A stretch of 64,000 nucleotides of DNA from an uncultured Clostridia bacterium (GTDB lineage Bacteria; Bacillota; Clostridia; UBA1381): positions 46,404 to 110,403 of the forward strand of contig CAUGRT010000004.1 of NCBI GenBank assembly GCA_959602045.1. The letters are read 5' to 3'. A model generated the notes under the pieces. It saw only the letters and a list, made by a program, of their open reading frames with translations. It ran no database searches and was not told the origin of the DNA. The translations under genes and the position numbers were made by a program. Of this stretch, positions 36,697 to 45,525 are shown piece after piece. Position 1 is the first letter of the stretch. Every line of letters begins with the position of its first letter.

Positions 36697-37179
36697 TTAA
36701 ATATTGATTTGATTTAACGCGGAGAACAACCGTTCTTCGGCAATTTTTTCATATTTGGTTCCTTTTCTTCCGTAATTGGCGAAAGGATAGATCGAAATTC
36801 CGCCGCGCGGAGTGAAAATGCCGCGCACCTCCAGGTACTTCGGATCCATCAATTTGACAAGGTCTTTCATAATAATATTAATGCAGTCCTCGTGAAAGTC
36901 CCCCTGATTTCGGAAGCTGAACAGATATAGCTTTAAGGCTTTCGATTCCACCATCCGAACATCCGGAATATAGTTAATCATGATTTTTGCAAAGTCCGGC
37001 TGCCCCGTAATCGGGCAAAGAGAGGTAAATTCCGGACAATGAAACGTTACCATATAATCGTTATCGGGATGCTTATTCACAAAGGTTTCCAGTACCTCCG
37101 GCGCATAGTGATCCGAATATACGGTTTTTTTATTTCCCAAAAGAGAAAGTCCCTCTTTTTCTTGTTCATTTCTTGGCAT
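36697..37179 (-). CDS. queF: NADPH-dependent 7-cyano-7-deazaguanine reductase (preQ1 synthase)
   Basis: 160 residues, the short unimodular type. The catalytic Cys is in EFTSLCPITGQPDFA, the Asp in the following PDFA segment, and the QueF motif is ESKALKLYLFSFRN. It reduces preQ0 to preQ1, completing the pathway encoded by the downstream genes. It is first in the operon; AGAAAGGA lies before its ATG. No preQ1 riboswitch and no clear promoter were seen in the 188-base gap to tyrA, which instead holds a palindromic repeat. Confidence 0.95.
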   Translation of the reverse strand: MPRNEQEKEGLSLLGNKKTVYSDHYAPEVLETFVNKHPDNDYMVTFHCPEFTSLCPITGQPDFAKIMINYIPDVRMVESKALKLYLFSFRNQGDFHEDCINIIMKDLVKLMDPKYLEVRGIFTPRGGISIYPFANYGRKGTKYEKIAEERLFSALNQINI

Positions 37180-37237
37180 ATAAAATCAATCCTTTCTGTA
37201 TGGGGATAGCTGATAATGATAAAACAAACTTGCGGAG

Positions 37238-37334
37238 GGGAAATATCATCTGTTTTTCATTTTATTACGGCTCAGACATCCGCTACGTTGCGCGGAACTC
37301 GCCTTCATAAAATGAAAAACAGATGATATTTCCC
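37238..37334 (+). repeat. Palindromic element, copy 1 (28-bp inverted repeats, 41-nt loop)
   Basis: The arms 37238-37265 and 37307-37334 are perfect inverted repeats of 28 bases. The loop (37266-37306) is 40 of 41 identical to the reverse complement of the loop of copy 2 at 39277. On the plus-strand left both copies have CGGAGGGG and, further out, TAATGATAAA (37214-37223 here). It fills the gap between tyrA and queF. Confidence 0.9.
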
Positions 37335-37367
37335 TACGGGAGATTCGAATAGATCATGACCGATCTG

Positions 37368-38207
37368 TTATTCCATCAGCCATTTCATTTTTTGTTGGGT
37401 AGCGTGCTTCATGATTCTTTCAAGCTCATCCCGATTTTCGGCGGCAACGGCATTCTTGATTTTTTCTAAGCTGTTTTGCATTTCGGAAATCCGATCCACC
37501 AATGCGTCCTTGTTTTCGCAGAATAATTCGCTCCACATTTCGGCATTAATCACCGCAACACGCGTACAGTCGCGCAGGCTGCCGGCACTGAAATGGGTGG
37601 AACGCTCAATCATGGGGTTATCGCACAAGGCAACGGCAACAACATGCATCAGCTGACTGGTGTAGGCAATAATCGCGTCATGCTCGTCCGGCGTTGTTGT
37701 CATGACGGTGGTGCAGCCGATATATTCTGCCAATTCCCGAATCAAGGCAATGCTTTCAGGCTTGTTGCGTTCGGTGGGGGTGATCAGAAAAGACGCGCGA
37801 TTAAACAGCGTATCGGTGGAGCTTTGATAACCGCCGACCTCACGCCCTGCCATAGGATGCGCACCGACAAAATCCACATCCTCCGGCAAAATCTTTTCAA
37901 GCTCGCGCACTATGTATCCCTTAACGCCCGAAACATCGGTAATAACCGCTCCGCTTTTAATATGGTTTAAATTATTTTTTACAAATTCAACGTTTAACTC
38001 CGGATACAGGCAGAGAATAATCAGATCAGCATCCTCAAATACAACGGCAGGATCGGAAGAACCCTCGTCAATTGCACCGTCATGTTTTGCCAGCAGCAGC
38101 GTTTCTGCTGTTCTGTTGTAGGCGGAGATGGTACAGTTATGAAATCCCCTCAGCCGTCTTGCAATTGAGCCGCCGATCAGTCCTAAGCCTATAATTGCTA
38201 CTTTCAT
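37368..38207 (-). CDS. tyrA: Prephenate dehydrogenase
   Basis: 279 residues from ATG 38207, which has GGAGGT 7 bases upstream; the longer frame start at 38240 is rejected. The NAD-binding motif is IIGLGLIGGSIA at the N-terminus. DVSGVKGYIV and GAHPMAGRE (catalytic His region) are conserved in TyrA. It oxidises and decarboxylates prephenate to 4-hydroxyphenylpyruvate in tyrosine synthesis. No ACT domain is present, so feedback control by that route is absent. It is divergent from lexA and has its own promoter. Confidence 0.93.
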   Translation of the reverse strand: MKVAIIGLGLIGGSIARRLRGFHNCTISAYNRTAETLLLAKHDGAIDEGSSDPAVVFEDADLIILCLYPELNVEFVKNNLNHIKSGAVITDVSGVKGYIVRELEKILPEDVDFVGAHPMAGREVGGYQSSTDTLFNRASFLITPTERNKPESIALIRELAEYIGCTTVMTTTPDEHDAIIAYTSQLMHVVAVALCDNPMIERSTHFSAGSLRDCTRVAVINAEMWSELFCENKDALVDRISEMQNSLEKIKNAVAAENRDELERIMKHATQQKMKWLME

Positions 38208-38272
38208 TATCGTTACCTCCAGAAACCTCGCTCCTGACAAGTTCCGTCTTGCCGGAAGTCATACTTCTCTAT

Positions 38273-38301
38273 ATTATATCACAAAAAAATCAAAAAGTGA
38301 A
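38273..38301 (-). promoter_or_regulatory. Promoter of tyrA
   Basis: On the minus strand TTCACT (38301-38296), 17-bp spacer, extended -10 TG-A-TATAAT with the hexamer at 38278-38273. The start codon lies 66 bases downstream. Confidence 0.7.
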
Positions 38302-38390
38302 GTCTTTTATGAAATATTTCGACCGAATCGGTGAATTTACAATAAAATCAGACTTTCCCAACATTATAATATGGCAATCATTAAAAAATA

Positions 38391-38404
38391 CGAATATTTG
38401 TTTG
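38391..38404. promoter_or_regulatory. LexA box (SOS operator) at the lexA promoter
   Basis: CGAATATTTGTTTG fits the Gram-positive LexA consensus CGAACRNRYGTTYG at all but two positions. It overlaps the -35 box of the lexA promoter, as expected for autorepression. Confidence 0.75.
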
Positions 38405-38430
38405 ACAAACAAGTGAATTTATGATATGAT
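38402..38430 (+). promoter_or_regulatory. Promoter of lexA
   Basis: TTGACA (38402-38407), 17-bp spacer, TATGAT (38425-38430). The leader to the GTG start is about 90 bases. Confidence 0.85.
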
Positions 38431-38524
38431 AGGATTTAAGTAATGATAAAGTGTGATTGTTGGGATGAAAATTCCTGTGCTTGATTTAACGGATGATACT
38501 GCCCGGAGATTGGAGGAGGACAGA

Positions 38525-39142
38525 GTGGCAAGGATTACGGAAAAAGATTATGAAATTATGGATTTTATACACGACAGCATTACCGAGAAAGGTTTTCCGC
38601 CAACGGTGCGTGAAATATGCGAGGCGGTGGGATTGGCGTCTACGGCTACGGTACATGCGAGATTGCGGAAACTGGAGAATGAGGGATATATCGTACATGA
38701 GTCGTCCAAGAACCGTTCCATGCGGCTGGTAAAATATAAGCCGACCTCCGAGCCGGAATCGGATAAATATCTGGAGGTGCCGATGTACGGCAAGGTTACG
38801 GCAGGAATCCCGATTACGGCGATTCAGGATAATACCGAAACTTTTCCGCTGCCGATGCAGTTTGTCGGGAATAAAAATATTTTTATGCTTCGGGTCAGCG
38901 GAGAATCCATGATTAATGCTGCGATTCTGGACGGGGATTATATTATCGTGGAAGAACAGCCTACCGCGGAGAACGGTGATATTGTGGTTGCTCTGGTGAA
39001 TGAGGAGGAGGCTACGGTCAAGACCTTTTATAAGGAAAATGGTCATTTTCGTTTGCAGCCGGAAAACGACCACATGGATCCGATTATCGTGAACGAGGTA
39101 TCAATTATCGGAAAGGTTGTCGGCGTATTCAGAAGACTGTAA
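38525..39142 (+). CDS. lexA: SOS repressor LexA
   Basis: 205 residues from GTG 38525, chosen because GGAGGAGG lies 5 bases before it and the protein then begins MARITEKDYEIMDFI, the normal LexA start; the upstream in-frame ATG at 38453 would add 24 unusual residues. The winged helix domain is at 1-70 (FPPTVREICEAVGLASTATVH is the recognition region). The self-cleavage site is Ala93-Gly94 in KVTAGIP. The catalytic dyad is Ser128 (SGESM) and Lys166 (ATVKTF). It represses DNA-repair genes until RecA filaments trigger its cleavage. Its own promoter carries a LexA box. Confidence 0.97.
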   Translation: MARITEKDYEIMDFIHDSITEKGFPPTVREICEAVGLASTATVHARLRKLENEGYIVHESSKNRSMRLVKYKPTSEPESDKYLEVPMYGKVTAGIPITAIQDNTETFPLPMQFVGNKNIFMLRVSGESMINAAILDGDYIIVEEQPTAENGDIVVALVNEEEATVKTFYKENGHFRLQPENDHMDPIIVNEVSIIGKVVGVFRRL

Positions 39143-39209
39143 TTTGCCGATAGCCAAAGCTTTCATCTGTCGTTTTTTTAGTACATTTGATGTATATGTC
39201 TGAAAGACC

Positions 39210-39238
39210 TTGACAAAAATCGTAATTGGTTATAGAAT
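39210..39238 (+). promoter_or_regulatory. Promoter of the aconitase gene
   Basis: TTGACA (39210-39215), 17-bp spacer, TAGAAT (39233-39238). Transcription from here would put the palindromic element copy 2 in the roughly 190-base leader. Confidence 0.8.
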
Positions 39239-39276
39239 AGAAGTATCTACTGAGGTAATGATAAACAGCCGGAGGG

Positions 39277-39369
39277 GAAATATCATCTGTTTTTCATTCC
39301 ATGAAGGCGAGTTCCACGCAACGTAGCGGATGTCTGAGCCGTAATAGAATGAAAAACAGATGATATTTC
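39277..39369 (+). repeat. Palindromic element, copy 2 (26-bp inverted repeats, 41-nt loop)
   Basis: Arms 39277-39302 and 39344-39369 match in 25 of 26 positions. The loop (39303-39343) is inverted relative to copy 1 at 37238, whereas the left flank (TAATGATAAA at 39256-39265, then CGGAGGGG) is in the same orientation in both. It lies between the aconitase promoter and start codon. Confidence 0.9.
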
Positions 39370-39438
39370 AAAACATTCGGATTTTGAGATTTTACAATTA
39401 CCTATATAAATATCTATCGAACGAAAGGAATGATATGA

Positions 39439-41370
39439 GTGGGAATGACATTAACGGAAAAAATACTTTCGGCTCATCTTGTTGAGGGTGAAATGGTAAA
39501 GGGTTCGGAAATCGGAATCCGTATTGACCAGACGCTTACGCAGGATGCTACCGGAACAATGGCATATCTTGAATTTGAGGCGATGGGCGTACCCAGAGTA
39601 AAGACGGAGAAGTCCGTAGCATATATTGACCATAATACTTTACAGAGCGGTTTTGAAAATGCTGACGATCATCGTTTTATCGGCAGTGTATGTAAAAAGC
39701 ACGGGATTTATTTCTCGCGTCCGGGTAACGGAATTTGCCATCAGGTACACCTGGAGCGTTTCGGGATTCCGGGCAAGACTCTGATCGGTTCCGATTCACA
39801 CACACCGACCGGCGGCGGAATCGGTATGATTGCAATCGGTGCAGGCGGAATGGATGTAGCGGTTGCTATGGGCGGCGGCACATACTATATCACATGCCCG
39901 AAAGTGGTTAAGGTCAATCTAACCGGAAAATTACAGCCGTGGGTTGCGGCAAAAGATGTAATTCTTGAAGTGTTAAGACGTCTTTCGGTAAAAGGCGGCG
40001 TGGGAAAGGTCATCGAATACTGCGGCGAGGGCGTTAAAACGCTTTCCGTTCCGGAGCGTGCAACCATTACCAACATGGGCGCTGAATTGGGTGCGACAAC
40101 TTCAATTTTTCCATCCGATGAAATTACCCTGCAATTCCTGAAAGCACAGGGCAGAGAAGAAGTATGGACTCCGTTGGCGGCAGACGCAGACGCGGAATAT
40201 GATGAGGTTGTGGATATTGATTTAAGTAAATTGGTTCCGCTGGCAGCATGTCCTCATTCGCCGGATAACGTAAAGTCCTGCGAGGAAATCGGGCCGATGA
40301 AAATAGATCAGGTCTGCATCGGTTCTTGTACCAACTCGTCACTGTTGGATATGTTAAAGGTTGCTTATATTTTAAAGGGAAAAACCGTACATCCGGACGT
40401 TTCTCTTTCCATTGCCCCGGGTTCAAAGCAGGTATTGAACATGCTGGCAGAGAACGGCGCATTGGCAATCATGATTGACGCCGGCGCAAGAATCCTGGAA
40501 AGCGCATGCGGCCCTTGTATCGGTATGGGACAGTCCCCGAATTCAAAGGGAATTTCGCTGAGAACCTTTAACAGAAACTTTGAGGGACGTTCCGGCACAA
40601 AGGACGGACAGATTTATCTGGTATCTCCGGAACTGGCGGCAGCATCTGCAATTACGGGTGTTCTGACCGATCCGAGAACTTTGGGGGAAATGCCGGAGTT
40701 CAAGCTGCCGGAGAAGTTTACGATCAATGATAATATGATTGTTCCTCCGGTTGCGGCAGAGGATATGGATAGTGTTGAGGTATTGAGAGGCCCGAACATT
40801 AAGCCGTTCCCGGTTTCCGAACCGATGGCAAAGGATATTGACGCAAAATGCTCGCTGAAGGTGGGCGATAATATTACGACGGATCATATCATGCCGGCAG
40901 GAGCAAAGATTTTACCGCTTCGTTCAAATATTCCGAAGATTTCACAGTTCTGTTTCGCGGTATGTGACGAAAGCTTCCATGACAGAGCGTTGGAAATGGG
41001 GAAGAGCGTAATCATCGGCGGCTCCAATTACGGACAGGGATCGTCCAGAGAGCATGCGGCGTTAGCTCCGTTGTATCTGGGGGTTAAGGCGGTTATCGTA
41101 AAGAGCTTTGCCCGGATTCATATGGCAAACTTGATTAATGCCGGAATTGTTCCGCTGACATTCGAAAATGAGGCGGATTATGATCGGATTGATCAGATGG
41201 ATGAAATTAAAATTGAAAACATTGCCGATCAGATTAAGAACGGTTCAGTGATTCGTTGCACCAACGTCACGAAGGGATTTGATTTTAACGTAATCGGAGA
41301 TTTTTCACAAAGACAAAAAGAGATGCTTTATGCCGGCGGCTTGCTGAATTACACCAAGCAGAACGCATAA
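39439..41370 (+). CDS. acn: Aconitate hydratase (monomeric, short prokaryotic type)
   Basis: 643 residues from GTG 39439, 9 bases after AAAGGA; ATG 39445 is too far from it. The three ligands of the [4Fe-4S] cluster are Cys297 (GSCTNSS), Cys357 and Cys360 (SACGPCIG). GSDSHTPTGGGIGM and, in the swivel domain, GSNYGQGSSREHAAL are active-site segments. The length matches the roughly 640-residue Aquifex-type aconitases rather than the 890-residue AcnA. It interconverts citrate and isocitrate for glutamate synthesis. It stands alone with its own promoter and terminator; a repeat element forms its leader. Confidence 0.93.
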   Translation: MGMTLTEKILSAHLVEGEMVKGSEIGIRIDQTLTQDATGTMAYLEFEAMGVPRVKTEKSVAYIDHNTLQSGFENADDHRFIGSVCKKHGIYFSRPGNGICHQVHLERFGIPGKTLIGSDSHTPTGGGIGMIAIGAGGMDVAVAMGGGTYYITCPKVVKVNLTGKLQPWVAAKDVILEVLRRLSVKGGVGKVIEYCGEGVKTLSVPERATITNMGAELGATTSIFPSDEITLQFLKAQGREEVWTPLAADADAEYDEVVDIDLSKLVPLAACPHSPDNVKSCEEIGPMKIDQVCIGSCTNSSLLDMLKVAYILKGKTVHPDVSLSIAPGSKQVLNMLAENGALAIMIDAGARILESACGPCIGMGQSPNSKGISLRTFNRNFEGRSGTKDGQIYLVSPELAAASAITGVLTDPRTLGEMPEFKLPEKFTINDNMIVPPVAAEDMDSVEVLRGPNIKPFPVSEPMAKDIDAKCSLKVGDNITTDHIMPAGAKILPLRSNIPKISQFCFAVCDESFHDRALEMGKSVIIGGSNYGQGSSREHAALAPLYLGVKAVIVKSFARIHMANLINAGIVPLTFENEADYDRIDQMDEIKIENIADQIKNGSVIRCTNVTKGFDFNVIGDFSQRQKEMLYAGGLLNYTKQNA

Positions 41371-41389
41371 GGATGAATATCACAAAAAA

Positions 41390-41421
41390 GCGATGGACTT
41401 TTTAGTTCATCGCTTTTTTTT
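41390..41421 (+). terminator. Rho-independent terminator of the aconitase gene
   Basis: GCGATGGACT (41390-41399), TTTT loop, AGTTCATCGC (41404-41413) with one G-T pair, then eight T (41414-41421). Confidence 0.95.
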
Positions 41422-41426
41422 ATATC

Positions 41427-41502
41427 ATTTTTCAACGGATTTTCGCATAAAACCGATAGCTGCGGTGCAATATTGATTTTTCAAACAATCGTTATTTTTC
41501 AA
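41427..41502 (+). promoter_or_regulatory. Three ATTTTTCAA repeats upstream of a glycan-locus promoter
   Basis: Identical 9-mers at 41427, 41476 and 41494 in the 265-base gap before the next gene. They are 70-150 bases upstream of the -35 box. They could be activator sites, but the region is AT-rich and chance is not excluded. Confidence 0.25.
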
Positions 41503-41572
41503 TATTTCCTATAAAATAGGGTAATTTTTTTCTGATGGAGTAGCGAATAAATGAAGAGATCGGGGAAATGCA

Positions 41573-41601
41573 TTGACACGAAATCCCGATAATGCTACAC
41601 T
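41573..41601 (+). promoter_or_regulatory. Promoter of the second transporter/SLH operon
   Basis: TTGACA (41573-41578), 17-bp spacer, extended -10 TG-C-TACACT with the hexamer at 41596-41601. The first gene starts 35 bases downstream; no further promoter or terminator is evident until 56346. Confidence 0.8.
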
Positions 41602-41636
41602 GACACTAACGACGATACAGGCAAAGGAGGATGTAT

Positions 41637-44429
41637 ATGGTGCTGAAAAAATGCGGCAGAATCCTGGCGGCTATTTTGGCAGCGGCAATGCTGCCGATGC
41701 AGTTTGCGGGGGTGAGTGCCGAGGAAAGCAATACGGTGAAGCTGACAGCATGTGCGGATACTTATGTTGAGGGAGGTAAAGCCGGGCAGGATACCAATTA
41801 CGGTTCGGAAGAGGTTTTACTGGCAAAGCGTCAGATGAAAAATGTTCTGGATAATAAGAATGACCGTGCAGCGTATATAAAGTTTGACTTGTCGGAGCTG
41901 ACGGAGCTTACCGCAAATGAAATAGCCGGTGCGAGTGTTTCGCTCAGTAATGTTGATTCGGCGGATTGCAGTGCCAGTGTTTGGGCGACGGATTGGGCGC
42001 AATGGGAGGAGGATACCTTAACGGCGAGTACCGTAAATCTTTCCGATTACAGTGAGATGGAGGCTCAATATACCTTAATTTCCGACATTACGGCGAAAGC
42101 CAATCAAACGACGGATGTGGATGTCAGCGATTATCTTTCCAATTTATTAAAGGATGGGAAGAATGTTTTTACAATCGTTATTACCGGCGAAACCAAATCT
42201 TCAATGATTGCACGTCAGCAATTGAAGCTTGCCAGCCGGGAAACAACATTGGGCGCAAAATACAAACCAACGCTCACAATTTCAAAAAAAGTAGCAGAGC
42301 CGCGAACCGATTATGACGCGGTAGAGGATGGTTATGTCAGTGAGCAGGAGCCGGACAAATGTTTCGGCAAAGCGGAGGAAGTCCTTCTCGGAGATGGCAA
42401 TATCGGGATTTTTAAGTTTGATATTACCGAACCGAAGATTTCAACACTGAAATCGGCAAAGGTGTCGTTCTTTGTACAAAAATCCGGCGTGACTTTGCCG
42501 ATAAAGATTTATAAAACGGAAAATGACTGGAGCTGTGACACCGTTACCTATAATTCTATGCCGCAAAAAGGCGAGCTGTGCACACAAACGGAGCTGACAG
42601 GCGGCACAAGGAGCGAAGCGGATGTTACCCGTGCGGTAGCGGAGGCAATCGGAAACGGAGAAACGAGCATTTCCTTTATCGTAGAGTCCGACAATGCAGG
42701 TGCGATTGCATCTACTTTCTCCAATTCCAATCGTCCGAGATTGCAGTTTGAGGAACAGAATGTGATTGCCAATCCGGATCAGAAAAACACTTTCATTCGG
42801 TTTTCGGAAACCGCCTATGTTCGTCCGGATGATCGGGATACGAATTATGGCGGCTCCATTGCACTGAAAACAGGGATGCGGCAGGGACTTTTAAAGGTTA
42901 ATATTGAGTCCGTTGCCGATACGGATTTTAATAAAGCGATTTTATCCCTGTTCACTTCAGCAGCCGAAACCCCAAGCGCGGTGACGGAAATTGAAGCCTA
43001 TGCGATGGATCCATCCTGGTCGCAGGATACGGTAACATATAACAATATGCAGCAAAGAGGGAATCTGATCGGGCGATTCACAACGCAGCAGGGAACCTGG
43101 TCGCGGTTGGATATTACGGATTTTGTGCAAACGGAGACGGCAAAAGGGGTAAGTGAAATATCGTTATTGCTGATTCAAATTGCCAACCCCGGAAGACAGA
43201 TGATGATTAGCGATACCAATGCCGAAACCAATGCATCGGTACTCAATATTTATTATCCGGCAAATGAAGAAAATAAGGTGACTTTGGCAAACGGAAACAC
43301 CGGAGCATGGCAGATGTCACAAGCAAAGCAGAGCCAAGAGGAGTTTTCGTTGGAAGAAGACGGAGTGTATGCTTTATCTCCGGATTATACCAAGATAATT
43401 GAAAATCTGGGCGCAGATAATTGGTCGGATTATAAATTCTTGCTGAAAGCGCGTATTACGGCAGATGTCAATACAACGGCTGAATTGGGTTTACCGCAGG
43501 ATAGCAGCGCCAATACACGGTTATTCCGCATCCAAAGTACGGAGGATGCGGTGAGGGTTTATACCAATACGACCATAAGCGGAAAGAATCAGCCGGATAC
43601 GGTATTCGAAAACGATTTCAAGCTGACCGATCAGATTCTTTGCGAAGCAGTGATTGAGGGAAATCGGATTGATTACTACATCAACGGTACTGCGGCAGGA
43701 AGTACGGAGTTTCAAGACGGACTTCCGGCAACGGCGAATCGGGTTGGACTGTATGGTTTCGGCGGAAAGGTGAAATTTTCGGGTACGGAGCTGTTGGGCT
43801 TTAGCCATTATAGCGGAAACAGAAGCTTTTATGCAGAAACCGAATCGCTTTCACCGATTGATTCAATGGAAAGTGTAAAGCTTGATTTTACAACGGAAAT
43901 AACAAAAGAGGCTTTTGCCGATTGTATCAGTATCAACGGCGAGAGAGTGGACAGCGGCAGGATTTCGGTTGTTGAGGACGGAAAAACGCTGTCAATTGCT
44001 CCGCCGCCGGAGGGGTTTGAAGCTCATTCGAATTATACGCTTTACATAGACGCGCAAAATGCAAGCGATTTATGGGGCGAAAACATCGCGGTTCCATATC
44101 TTTCAATGTCCTTCTCCGTCACCGGATGGGATTGCTCTGCTGTGGCTTTGCAGGGAACAAGAGGGCAGGACTCAGCGCAGGCAGAGGTGCGAATCAAGAA
44201 TAAAACAGGGCAGAATCGAACCGTAAGTATTTTATTGGTTCATGCCATAGGAAGTGAAAGCGCCTATATGTTCGGAGAAAAGGCGATTAAGAAAGTGGAG
44301 GTTGCGGCAGGAGATGAGCTTCGTGAAAGCATAACGCTGACCGGGCTATCGGACGGAGGATTTATGAAACTGTTTGTTTATGACAGCGATACCTACGAGC
44401 CGATTTTGAGAATCCCGTATACCTATTAA
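41637..44429 (+). CDS. Secreted protein with three DNRLRE/CBM96-like domains
   Basis: 930 residues from ATG 41637, 6 bases after AAAGGAGG; the ATG at 41631 abuts that site. A signal peptide spans residues 1-27. Three DNRLRE (CBM96-like) beta-sandwich domains follow at about 33-222 (ADTYVEGG...NDRAAYIKFDLSEL...PTLTISK), 228-375 (EDGYVSEQ...IFKFDI...RLQFEE) and 383-540 (ETAYVRPDDRDTNYGG). A lectin-like jelly roll lies at about 575-720 and an Ig-like segment at about 725-830. The last 90 residues are the recurring beta-module ending FVYDSDTYEPI. There is no catalytic motif and no SLH. It is first in the operon and probably binds the target glycan outside the cell. Confidence 0.75.
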   Translation: MVLKKCGRILAAILAAAMLPMQFAGVSAEESNTVKLTACADTYVEGGKAGQDTNYGSEEVLLAKRQMKNVLDNKNDRAAYIKFDLSELTELTANEIAGASVSLSNVDSADCSASVWATDWAQWEEDTLTASTVNLSDYSEMEAQYTLISDITAKANQTTDVDVSDYLSNLLKDGKNVFTIVITGETKSSMIARQQLKLASRETTLGAKYKPTLTISKKVAEPRTDYDAVEDGYVSEQEPDKCFGKAEEVLLGDGNIGIFKFDITEPKISTLKSAKVSFFVQKSGVTLPIKIYKTENDWSCDTVTYNSMPQKGELCTQTELTGGTRSEADVTRAVAEAIGNGETSISFIVESDNAGAIASTFSNSNRPRLQFEEQNVIANPDQKNTFIRFSETAYVRPDDRDTNYGGSIALKTGMRQGLLKVNIESVADTDFNKAILSLFTSAAETPSAVTEIEAYAMDPSWSQDTVTYNNMQQRGNLIGRFTTQQGTWSRLDITDFVQTETAKGVSEISLLLIQIANPGRQMMISDTNAETNASVLNIYYPANEENKVTLANGNTGAWQMSQAKQSQEEFSLEEDGVYALSPDYTKIIENLGADNWSDYKFLLKARITADVNTTAELGLPQDSSANTRLFRIQSTEDAVRVYTNTTISGKNQPDTVFENDFKLTDQILCEAVIEGNRIDYYINGTAAGSTEFQDGLPATANRVGLYGFGGKVKFSGTELLGFSHYSGNRSFYAETESLSPIDSMESVKLDFTTEITKEAFADCISINGERVDSGRISVVEDGKTLSIAPPPEGFEAHSNYTLYIDAQNASDLWGENIAVPYLSMSFSVTGWDCSAVALQGTRGQDSAQAEVRIKNKTGQNRTVSILLVHAIGSESAYMFGEKAIKKVEVAAGDELRESITLTGLSDGGFMKLFVYDSDTYEPILRIPYTY

Positions 44430-44432
44430 AAT

Positions 44433-44457
44433 GCCGCAGGCAGGTGGCAGAATGGAG
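44433..44457 (+). promoter_or_regulatory. GC hairpin plus Shine-Dalgarno, copy A
   Basis: GCCGC (44433-44437) pairs with GTGGC (44444-44448) around a 6-nt loop. Five bases later comes GGAG (44454-44457), then ATG 44464. Copies B (45760) and C (58823) have the same geometry. Confidence 0.6.
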
Positions 44458-44463
44458 TCATAT

Positions 44464-45525
44464 ATGAAAATAAAAGCGATGGCGCTTCTGTCAGTTTTAT
44501 TATTGGCGCTCCCGGCATCCGCTGCTGAAGTGGATGTCAGCGACAGCAGTATCAGCATAAAACTGAACGGAAGCAGCAGTGAAAAAGAGATTTCGGTTTA
44601 TATTAATGATAAGAATGGTGAACCGATTTATGCCGATTCCCGTATTTTTGAAACGGATTGGGCATTTGACTGTCTGGTTTCACCGGATATTGAAAACGGC
44701 GAGTATACTTATCTGGTGCGAACTAAGGAAAATATTATTGAAAGCGGAAAGCTGACGCTGAGTAATCAGCAGGCATACCAAACCTTTATGGAGGCGGTTG
44801 CCGCGGCAGGGTCGGCACAGGACGTCAGAGCGGCATTAAACAGCTTTGATCCGGCGCTGAATATGAAGCTTTACGATCAAGCCGACAAGGAGATTTTAGC
44901 GCAGTATATTTATGGAGAAAAAATAAGCGGCAATTTGCCGCAAAGTACAGGCGAATGGAATCAGCTGCTGAAAAGACTGACGATTTTAACGGCAATCCGC
45001 CAGAGTCAGAACGATTTGGTTCAAGAGGGAAAGCTGACATATATGGGGCTTCTCGGCGTACCGAGTGACGTGCTTGCATTATATGACGGGCTGAACACAA
45101 CGGGCATAACGCATGTAAACAGCAATATGTTAGGTAAGGTGTTTCAGGATTGCGATGATGCGGCGGATTGGTTTAAAAAACTGGTTTATACCAATCACAT
45201 TACCGGTTCCGATATTACGATTGACGAAGCTAAGACGTTCTTTCAGCAACATGCGGCGTATCTGGGAATATCGGCGTCGAACGTATCCAATGATGTCATT
45301 CGTGCATTGTTAAAATCAAGTGTGGCAACCCCGGAGGAATTAAAGACCGCATATGAAAAGGCAACGTCGGGCAATAAAAGCAACACCGGCCTGACCGGCG
45401 GCGGTTGCGGCGGCAGCGGAAAAGGCAATTGTGCTTGGCGTGAGCGAAGATTATTTCGGTGTCGGAGAATATATTTCAAGACAGGATATGGCGGTTATTG
45501 CTTTTCGTGCTTTAAGATTGGATAG
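44464..45525 (+). pseudogene. SLH surface protein (short type), frame broken before the SLH region
   Basis: 354 codons from ATG 44464, which starts a signal peptide and has GGAG 6 bases upstream. The N-terminal 300 residues resemble the layout of the protein at 15935: signal peptide, a short beta domain, then a helical region. The Gly-rich linker TGLTGGGCGGSGK runs out of frame at about 45418-45425, giving a junk tail of about 35 residues (NCAWRERRLFRCRR...). The true SLH region continues in the +1 frame in the next entry. Compared with 15935, the first SLH repeat and half of the second are missing, so one out-of-frame deletion of roughly 350 bases explains the damage. The product would lose its wall anchor. 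An assembly fault in the GGC-rich linker is an alternative. Confidence 0.7.

Noticed and set aside
37180..37237. preQ1 riboswitch before queF
   Set aside because: The leader between the palindromic repeat and queF lacks the C-rich loop and the A-rich tail arrangement of known preQ1 classes.
38453..38524. Upstream ATG start for lexA
   Set aside because: GTG 38525 has a near-perfect ribosome binding site and yields the normal LexA N-terminus.
38486..39073. 195-codon minus-strand open frame
   Set aside because: Antisense to lexA, which has full motif support.
45415..45431. Programmed ribosomal frameshift at GGAAAAGGC
   Set aside because: A +1 shift would be needed with no recognisable slippery codon and stop context, and the missing SLH sequence points to a deletion.
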